From: Bacteroidaceae bacterium
GTDB taxonomy: Bacteria; Bacteroidota; Bacteroidia; Bacteroidales; Bacteroidaceae
DNA length: 40,264 nucleotides
Assembly: GCA_017536765.1 (NCBI GenBank)
Contig: JAFXGV010000039.1
Location: 1 to 40,264 of the forward strand
Reading direction: 5' to 3'
In this document: piece after piece, positions 35,373 through 40,264 of the stretch
Layout: each line of letters opens with the position of its first letter
Numbering within the stretch: the first letter of the stretch is position 1
Program-made: the position numbers and the translations under genes
Notes under the pieces: generated by a model
Seen by the model: the letters and a program-made list of their open reading frames with translations, nothing else
Database searches by the model: none
What the model was told of the DNA's origin: nothing

Positions 35373-35521
35373 AATTATATGGTTTTGGTTTTGTCTATGG
35401 TTGACGGTGACGCGTGGTGCGCCTCTTTTGCAAAATACGGCAAAAAAAATTAAAAAAGCAACGGGCTGTTGTTTATTTGTTATTAATTCTTTTTCTTTAT
35501 TCAAATATTGGACAACTTATG

Positions 35522-35873
35522 GTGGCGCAGTGTGTCATACCGAACGTATGTGAGGTGTCTAAATTGTCATACTGAACGCAGTGAAGTATCTCGGCACCGC
35601 CTGCATAGATTTCTCGTCGCTTCGCTCTGTCGAAATGACAAAACAAAGTTTTGTTATCGGTGAGTTTTGCGGTAATGGTTGTGCATAGTGCGGCAAAGTG
35701 GCACAGTGTGTCATACCGAACGTATGTGAGGTATCTAAATTGTCACACTGAACGCAGTGAAGTATCTCGGTAACGCCTGCATAGATTTCTCGTCGCTTCG
35801 CTCTGTCGAAATGACAAAACAAAGTTTTGTTATCGGTGAGTTTTGCGGTAATGGTTGTGCATAGTGCGGCAAA
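35522..35873. repeat. 176-bp tandem duplication with palindromic units
   Basis: Copy 1 is 35522-35697 and copy 2 is 35698-35873, with only about half a dozen differences. About 10 bp of a third copy starts at 35874. Each copy holds a truncated head beginning GTCATACCGAACG (35534-35565; 35710-35741). A full 74-bp element from GTCATACTGAACGCAG to CGAAATGAC follows (35566-35639; 35742-35815). Each then has a hairpin ACAAAAC-AAA-GTTTTGT and a G-rich tail. The full element is related to the repeat at 19987-20052. No gene is present. Confidence 0.9.
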
Positions 35874-35883
35874 GTGGCACAGT

Positions 35884-36075
35884 GCTGTTCTCACAAGCAT
35901 AGGTAATTCTAAAAATAAAACCGGCACCGATAAAATAACAGCAACCCTCACTAAACAAAAAAGCAAAAACCACGTTAATACAATGCGGCCTGTGGTGGTT
36001 GAAGTGTATGTGTGGTGATGAGCGGGCCGATAAGGAGATGGCAACTAAAAACGTTTTTAGTCGCCCTATCCCCCG
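35884..36075 (+). ncRNA. Possible small RNA or leader upstream of 36076 terminator
   Basis: Non-coding stretch with stacked pairing. AACCAC (about 35976) can pair with GTGGTT (about 35995). A near-perfect palindrome at 36040-36065 (18-bp core ACTAAAAACGTTTTTAGT) follows, then the terminator below. GGCCGATAA occurs at 36025 and again inside the terminator at 36081. No clear TAnnTTTG box is found, so transcription is unproven. Confidence 0.3.
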
Positions 36076-36113
36076 AGAGAGGCCGATAAAATGGGCCTCT
36101 CTTTTGTTTTTTT
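36076..36113 (+). terminator. Intrinsic terminator upstream of the cupin gene
   Basis: AGAGAGGCC (36076-36084) pairs with GGCCTCTCT (36094-36102), then TTTGTTTTTTT. No plus-strand gene precedes it for over 1.9 kb, so it ends a non-coding transcript. Its T tract contains the TTTG of the next promoter. Confidence 0.8.
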
Positions 36114-36133
36114 ATACTTAATTATTATCTTCG
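36103..36133 (+). promoter_or_regulatory. Promoter of the cupin-transferase-porin cluster
   Basis: TTTG (36103-36106), exactly 19 nt, TATCTTCG (36126-36133). Initiation 5-8 nt later falls on or beside the ATG at 36141, giving a leaderless or nearly leaderless mRNA. Confidence 0.75.
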
Positions 36134-36140
36134 CAACATA

Positions 36141-36527
36141 ATGGATAAAATAAAAACATATACCGACGAACGCGGCTCGCTCACCATAGCCGAGTCTATG
36201 GCCAATGTGCCCTTTCCCATCACCCGCATATATTGGATTTACGATGTTCCGCAGGGGGTGAAGAGGGGGTTCCACGCCAATAAACTATCCTACCAATATT
36301 TAGTGGCGGTGAACGGCAGTGTGGATATATGCCTCGAGGACAAGAACGGTCGCAGGCCCTACCACCTGACTTCGCGCAGCGAGGGGTTGCTTGTGCCGCC
36401 CGAAACGTGGAACGAACTCACCAATTTCTCACCCGATGCGGTGCTGCTGGTGTTTGCTTCGCACACATACGATCCCACGACATACATTAACTCCTATAGC
36501 GAGTTTTTGGAATATATAAAAAAGTGA
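36141..36527 (+). CDS. FdtA/WxcM-like cupin (nucleotide-sugar 3,4-ketoisomerase family)
   Basis: 128 residues, one cupin barrel. DERGSLTIAES near the start, the pattern RGFHANKLSYQYLVAVNGSV (His and Tyr/Gln of the active site) and VPPETWNELTNFSPDAVLLV are those of FdtA/QdtA/WxcM proteins. These isomerise dTDP-4-keto-6-deoxyhexoses before amination for surface polysaccharides. The canonical second histidine of RGxHAH is Asn here (HAN), so catalysis should be checked. The usual aminotransferase partner is not next to it. The following gene starts 4 nt later. Confidence 0.83.
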   Translation: MDKIKTYTDERGSLTIAESMANVPFPITRIYWIYDVPQGVKRGFHANKLSYQYLVAVNGSVDICLEDKNGRRPYHLTSRSEGLLVPPETWNELTNFSPDAVLLVFASHTYDPTTYINSYSEFLEYIKK

Positions 36528-36531
36528 AAAT

Positions 36532-37506
36532 ATGATACCCTCTTGCAAAGAGCCCATAATCGTAGTGCGCTACACCCCATCGCTGCAAGCCGTGTGGGAT
36601 GGTTTTGTGGCAGGTTGCAAGAATGCTACATTCCTTTTTGAACGCGGGTACATCGATTACAACCCCCGTTTCACCGATCATTCCCTGCTCTTTTACAAGG
36701 GCAGCGAGCTTGTGGCTCTGCTGCCTGCCTGCATAAGCGGCGATGTACTTGCATCGCACGCGGGGCTCACCTATGGCGGCCTGCTCTATGCCTGCAATTT
36801 GGGTGCGCAACAGGTGCTTGATATCTTTGATGCACTGTTTGCTCATTTGCGGCAAAATACTTCGGTTAAAAAACTTGTTTACCGCCCTGTGCCGCATATA
36901 TATGCCACATACCCGGCCGAGGAGGATTTATATGCCCTCTACCGCTGCAATGCGGTGCTTGCGGGCAGGCGTGTGTCGTCGGTGGTGTGGCAGCCGCGGG
37001 CATTGCCCTTCAGCACCCTGCGCCGACGCAAGGTGAAGCGTGCTGCAGGCTGTGGCTTTACAATACAGGAGGATTGCAATTACGCAGCCTTTTGGGCGGT
37101 GCTTGCCGAGAATCTGCACAAGGAACACGCAGCGGTGCCGGTGCACTCGCTTGCCGAGATTGAGTTGTTGGCAGGCCGTTTCCCGCATAATATTAAGCTG
37201 TATCGTGTGGCCGATGCCGCGGGCAATACCGTTGCCGGCACCGTGCTTTATGTAACCGAGCGGGTGGTGCGCGTGCAGTACATAGGTTCGGTGCAGGCGG
37301 GGCGCGATGCGGGTGCCGTGGACCTTCTTTTCCACCACCTGGTGCACACGCGCTATGCCCATAAGGAGTTCTTCGACTTCGGCACCTCGGTGGAGCAGGG
37401 CGGGCGGGTGCTCAACTGCGGCCTTATATTCCAAAAGGAGGGCTTTGGCGGGCGTGCGGTGGTGTATGACAGCTACGAGGTAGATGTTTCGACGGCTTTG
37501 CTTTAG
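36532..37506 (+). CDS. FemAB/GNAT-like acyltransferase
   Basis: 324 residues with the two-lobed look of FemAB-related GNAT proteins. The first lobe has NATFLFERGYIDYNPRFTDHSLL and LPACISGDVLASHAGLTYGG. The second has a basic SPTLRRRKVKRA-like patch (FSTLRRRKVKRAAG), VAGTVLYVTERVVRVQYIGS and FDFGTSVEQGGRVLNCGLIFQKE. Homologues are often found with FdtA-type cupins, where they may N-acylate an amino sugar; here the acceptor is unknown. It is coupled to the cupin gene with a 4-nt gap and followed 21 nt later by the porin. Confidence 0.75.
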   Translation: MIPSCKEPIIVVRYTPSLQAVWDGFVAGCKNATFLFERGYIDYNPRFTDHSLLFYKGSELVALLPACISGDVLASHAGLTYGGLLYACNLGAQQVLDIFDALFAHLRQNTSVKKLVYRPVPHIYATYPAEEDLYALYRCNAVLAGRRVSSVVWQPRALPFSTLRRRKVKRAAGCGFTIQEDCNYAAFWAVLAENLHKEHAAVPVHSLAEIELLAGRFPHNIKLYRVADAAGNTVAGTVLYVTERVVRVQYIGSVQAGRDAGAVDLLFHHLVHTRYAHKEFFDFGTSVEQGGRVLNCGLIFQKEGFGGRAVVYDSYEVDVSTALL

Positions 37507-37527
37507 ATTGAAATAACACAATATACT

Positions 37528-38559
37528 ATGAAAAACGCTATGAAAAAAGTATTGCTTTTTGGGCTTGCAGCCCTGTTCGGTGCAACAATGTATGCACAGG
37601 GACAAGAACTGCTTAATTTGAGATTTGAGGCGCGTGGCGATTACCAGCGCGAGTATGTCGATGGCAGCGCCGTAGATGCCAATTCCGGCTTCAAGGGGCA
37701 GTATTTTAATGTGCGTGCCGATGGTAACATAGGCGGCGGTTTCTCCTATTCTTTGCGCCATCGCCTGAACAAGCAGCACAACGATGCATCGTTCTTCGAT
37801 GCCACCGACTGGGTTTACCTTGCCTATCGTAAGGATAATTGGGAACTGTCGGCCGGTAAACAGGTGGTGGCCATTGGTGGCTATGAGTATGATGCCGCTC
37901 CCATAGACCTCTATTTCTGCTCGGAGTGGTGGAATAATATACCTTGCTATCGCTGGGGTGGTACAGTGGCCTATGTGTTGAACGATGGCAAGGATAAATT
38001 CTCGTTGCAGATTTGTGAAAGCCCCTTCCGTGGCGAGTTGCAGGAGGATATGCTTGCCTACAACCTTATGTGGACAGGTACGCACGATTGGTTCAGTACC
38101 CTCTATTCGGTGAACTTTGTTGAGTATCTCCCGGGTAAATTCATAAACTATATTTCACTTGGCAGCAAATTTGCAGTGGGCGATGTCTCTATGGAGCTCG
38201 ACCTTATGAACCGCGCCGCAAGCGGCCAAGCCTTCATAGGCAAGGATTTCTCGGTTATCGGCAAGGTGGCTTGGGCGCCCTGCGATAAATTGAATATGTT
38301 TGCCAAGGCGAGCTACGACGTGAACAATGCCGACGCGGGAAAGGATTTCCTTATAAGCCCCGACACCGAGATTACCCGCGTGGGTGCAGGCGTGGAGTAT
38401 TTCCCATTGCAGGATGGCCGTAACGATGTGCGCATACACCTTGCGGGCTCATACTCTTTTGGCGATAACACCAACCCCGCAGGCGTGTTGCTCGACAAGC
38501 AGACATACCTCACTATGGGTATTACCTGGAGAATGAATTTGCTCAACATCAAACAATAA
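37528..38559 (+). CDS. Outer-membrane beta-barrel, phosphate-selective porin (OprO/OprP)-like
   Basis: 343 residues. A signal peptide covers about 1-24 (KVLLFGLAALFGATMYAQ); ATG 37540 (M5) is an equally good start. Alternating polar and aromatic beta strands fill the rest, for example FNVRADGNIGGGFSYSLRHR and WELSAGKQVVAIGGYE. The last strand TYLTMGITWRMNLLNIKQ ends in a way compatible with BAM recognition. ITRVGAGVEYFPLQDGRNDVR is like OprP-type porins. It would form a diffusion channel; the substrate is unknown. The next gene begins 6 nt later. Confidence 0.72.
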   Translation: MKNAMKKVLLFGLAALFGATMYAQGQELLNLRFEARGDYQREYVDGSAVDANSGFKGQYFNVRADGNIGGGFSYSLRHRLNKQHNDASFFDATDWVYLAYRKDNWELSAGKQVVAIGGYEYDAAPIDLYFCSEWWNNIPCYRWGGTVAYVLNDGKDKFSLQICESPFRGELQEDMLAYNLMWTGTHDWFSTLYSVNFVEYLPGKFINYISLGSKFAVGDVSMELDLMNRAASGQAFIGKDFSVIGKVAWAPCDKLNMFAKASYDVNNADAGKDFLISPDTEITRVGAGVEYFPLQDGRNDVRIHLAGSYSFGDNTNPAGVLLDKQTYLTMGITWRMNLLNIKQ

Positions 38560-38565
38560 TTCCCT

Positions 38566-39699
38566 ATGAAAAGGATAAAGAAATTCATCCCCTCGGGGAT
38601 AGTTTGCTTGGTGGTGTTCTTCCTGCTGTTCGGCTACCTGGCATTGCAGATGGGTACAGCCAATATGCTTAACACCATTATGCGCACTGCGCACGACCTG
38701 TTGCTCAACACTGTGTTCTATCTTATGGCCATTTGTGTCATCACGGGTGCCATAGGCCGCGTGTTTGTGGAGTTCGGCGTGGTGTCGTTGCTCGAAAAAC
38801 TCTTGCGCCCGCTTATGAAGCCGCTCTTCAACCTGCCGGGTGTGGCGTCGTTGGGTGCCGTGCTCACTTTTTTGAGCGACAACCCTGCCATTATATCGCT
38901 TGCACAGGATAAACGCTTCAGTGCCTACTTCAAGAAGTTTCAGTATATATCGCTCACCAACTTTGGTACGGCCTTTGGTATGGGCCTCTTGGTTATTGTG
39001 TTTATGGTGGGGCAGGGGTATTTTGTGGAGCCCTTCATAGGCCTGTTTGGCGCTGTGTGCGGCTGCATCGTCTCCACCCGCATAATGCAGTACTTTGTGG
39101 TGAAGGCCTACCCGCAATACAAGTACGAGGATGCCTGCCGTGCCGACGAGGTTGAGGAGATAGAGGCGCAGGAGAACGAGAAACCGCTCTTCCAGCGTAT
39201 CCTCGACTCTCTGCTCGACGGTGGCCGCACCGGTGTGGATGTGGGTATTGCCATCATCCCCGGCGTGCTCATAATATCTACGTTGGTTATGCTGTTTACC
39301 TTCGGCCCCTCGGCTTCGGGCGAGTTCTCGGGCGCGGCATACGAGGGCGTGCAGCTGCTCCCCTGGATAGGCGGCAAGCTCAGCTTTATATTTGATTTCC
39401 TCTTTGGCTTCCACGATCCGCACCTCATAGCCTTCCCCATCACAGCGCTTGGTGCCGTGGGTGCAGCGCTTGGCCTCATCCCTAATTTTGCTGCTGCGGG
39501 TTGGATTGATGGCAATGCCATTGCCGTGTTCACAGCTATAGGTATGTGCTGGAGCGGCTATTTGAGCACCCACACAGCAATGCTCGATGCCATTGGCTAC
39601 CGCGAGCTCACCTCAAAGGCTATTGTTGCCCACACCATTGGTGGTGTTGTGGCTGCTATGGTGGCGCACTGGGTTATGTTGCTTTATGGGTTGATTTGA
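38566..39699 (+). CDS. Nucleoside-recognition (Gate) domain membrane protein, CD0519/CD1768-like
   Basis: 377 residues, about nine membrane helices. The first is at 8-28. Two Gate-like halves each carry a conserved helix-breaking segment: FNLPGVASLGAVLTFLSDNPAII in the first and FGFHDPHLIAFPITALGAVG in the second, with GMCWSGYLSTHTAMLDAIGYR near the end. A cytoplasmic acidic loop (about 185-205) separates them. Gate proteins include nucleoside transporters and spore-maturation channels; the function of this subgroup is not established. Close linkage to the porin suggests a shared transport route. Confidence 0.78.
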   Translation: MKRIKKFIPSGIVCLVVFFLLFGYLALQMGTANMLNTIMRTAHDLLLNTVFYLMAICVITGAIGRVFVEFGVVSLLEKLLRPLMKPLFNLPGVASLGAVLTFLSDNPAIISLAQDKRFSAYFKKFQYISLTNFGTAFGMGLLVIVFMVGQGYFVEPFIGLFGAVCGCIVSTRIMQYFVVKAYPQYKYEDACRADEVEEIEAQENEKPLFQRILDSLLDGGRTGVDVGIAIIPGVLIISTLVMLFTFGPSASGEFSGAAYEGVQLLPWIGGKLSFIFDFLFGFHDPHLIAFPITALGAVGAALGLIPNFAAAGWIDGNAIAVFTAIGMCWSGYLSTHTAMLDAIGYRELTSKAIVAHTIGGVVAAMVAHWVMLLYGLI

Positions 39700-39715
39700 G
39701 AATAGCGCTTATATA

Positions 39716-39755
39716 ACACGAGAAACGGTCGGAATATTCCGACCGTTTCTCGTGT
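39716..39755. terminator. 40-bp perfect palindrome shared by a gene and a tRNA
   Basis: ACACGAGAAACGGTCGGAAT and its exact complement meet at AATATT. It lies 16 nt after the membrane-protein stop (+) and 1 nt after the tRNA-Gln 3' end (-). Neither strand has a good T tract, so it may act as a transcription block or a stable 3' end. Confidence 0.7.
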
Positions 39756-39756
39756 G

Positions 39757-39827
39757 TTGTCCTACCTGGATTCGAACCAAGACAAACAGAACCAAAACCT
39801 GTTGTGCTACCATTACACCATAGGACA
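39757..39827 (-). tRNA. tRNA-Gln (anticodon TTG)
   Basis: 71 nt on the minus strand. The acceptor arms TGTCCTA/TAGGACA pair over 7 bp. The anticodon stem ACAGG/TCTGT encloses loop TTTTGGT, giving anticodon TTG for CAA/CAG. The T arm contains GGTTCGAATCC. The discriminator base is A and CCA is not encoded, as is usual in Bacteroidota. Confidence 0.93.
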
Positions 39828-39863
39828 ATCCTTATTTGCTTATGCTTTTGGCTTAAAGCGATG

Positions 39864-39895
39864 CAAAGATATAACTCTTTGGCGAAAATGCCAAA
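39864..39895 (-). promoter_or_regulatory. Promoter of tRNA-Gln
   Basis: On the minus strand TTTG (39892-39895), 20 nt, TATCTTTG (39864-39871), a full consensus promoter. Initiation near 39857 gives a 30-nt 5' leader for RNase P. Confidence 0.8.
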
Positions 39896-39959
39896 TTTTT
39901 ATTCTGCTTTTTGTGACGCGCCCTGCAAGGCTTTTGTAACTTGCTTTATAATCCTCAGT

Positions 39960-40264
39960 GTTGATTATCGTGTATTCTCTCAATTAAATCCATTTCTTTC
40001 TCTCCTTTTGTACCGACAAAAGGAGCAAAAGCTCTGCACCTGGTGCAATTATTCGTTGTCGCAGTCGCTGCGGTAACAGCAAGCTGTTAGTTCTCGCTTT
40101 GTGCGCCAACTTCGCCACGCAGTGTTACGGCCTTCGCCTGCGGGCGCTGCGAAACTCGCTTGTTGAAAAACGGCATAGCATAACTGTTTACAAGTGATGC
40201 TCTGCTATTCGTTTTTCAACTACACTCAGACATCCTCGCGCTATTTCCGCATTCAAAGGCCACC
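39960..40264. other. Hairpin-dense non-coding edge
   Basis: No credible gene. Successive self-complementary units: CTCCTTTTGT/ACAAAAGGAG (40002-40025), GAGC-AAAA-GCTC (40023-40034), TGCACC-T-GGTGCA (40035-40047), CGCAG/CTGCG (40060-40072), TAACAGC-AA-GCTGTTA (40074-40089) and CGCC/GGCG (40135-40146). A larger inverted repeat, GTTGAAAAACG (40162-40172) / CGTTTTTCAAC (40210-40220), has an inner ATAGCA/TGCTAT. The stretch runs off the window. Confidence 0.6.

Noticed and set aside
34218-35504. 428-residue version of the acyltransferase
   Set aside because: The extension lacks conserved-looking sequence and crosses the likely promoter region; MNIPAEYDEIRPY at 35372 is a natural start.
35522-35873. 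Possible CRISPR array
   Set aside because: Two long tandem copies with no short regular repeats and spacers, and no cas genes; it is a tandem duplication.
35559-36044. 161-codon minus-strand open frame over the tandem repeats
   Set aside because: It is translated repeat sequence: the same peptide phrases recur at the repeat period, and most of the frame lies in palindromic elements. There is no promoter or domain.
36928-38085. 385-codon minus-strand frame across the acyltransferase-porin boundary
   Set aside because: It spans two well-supported plus-strand genes and their gap, and shows no domain or start signal.
38449-39573. 374-codon minus-strand frame opposite the Gate-domain gene
   Set aside because: His/Glu-rich antisense shadow of a membrane protein; the plus-strand gene is clear.
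39754-39939. 61-codon plus-strand frame
   Set aside because: It is the antisense of tRNA-Gln and its promoter.

Overview
The window is chromosomal DNA of a member of the Bacteroidales, probably a gut-type commensal. Four signs point there: the gene order of the ribosomal block; promoters of the TTTG-N19/20-TAnnTTTG type in front of many transcription units; a Na+-pumping NADH dehydrogenase (NQR) operon; and a giant secreted M60-type mucinase with carbohydrate-binding modules. The family within the order cannot be fixed by eye.

Region 1 (1-10661, + strand) is the distal part of the S10-spc-alpha ribosomal superoperon. It runs from the end of rpsC through rplP, rpmC, rpsQ, rplN, rplX, rplE, rpsN, rpsH, rplF, rplR, rpsE, rpmD, rplO, secY, map, infA, rpmJ, rpsM, rpsK, rpsD, rpoA and rplQ, and closes at a strong intrinsic terminator. 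It couples ribosome assembly with the Sec channel, N-terminal Met removal, initiation factor 1 and the RNA polymerase alpha subunit.

Region 2 (10744-16940, +) is the complete nqrABCDEF operon, with its own promoter and a terminator with a 28-bp perfect stem. Its NqrC carries an N-terminal four-cysteine rubredoxin-like domain. No ATG lies between that domain and the membrane anchor, so it is a true fusion. This is the most unusual protein architecture in the window.

Region 3 (16947-22426) holds a GT2 glycosyltransferase (+) converging on a minus-strand set: an exported right-handed beta-helix protein, pgeF, and an O-acetylhomoserine sulfhydrylase. An interspersed palindromic repeat lies between pgeF and the beta-helix gene and supplies the latter's likely start codon.

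Region 4 (22524-24767) is an accessory patch: an AbiEi/AbiEii toxin-antitoxin pair (minus) with a visible operator-promoter, then an AT-rich intergenic stretch with an orphan terminator and a repeat fragment. Region 5 (24590-34191, +) is a 3039-residue secreted M60-like metallopeptidase with lectin-like and F5/8C modules, followed by a 60-residue peptide gene and a terminator.

Region 6 (34218-36140) has an acyltransferase (minus) and a 768-bp intergenic region made largely of a 176-bp tandem duplication containing palindromic repeats, plus a possible small RNA. Region 7 (36103-39755, +) has a sugar-ketoisomerase-type cupin, a FemAB/GNAT-like transferase, an outer-membrane porin and a nucleoside-recognition-domain membrane protein. 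Region 8 is a tRNA-Gln (minus) with its promoter, followed by a hairpin-dense non-coding edge that runs off the window.
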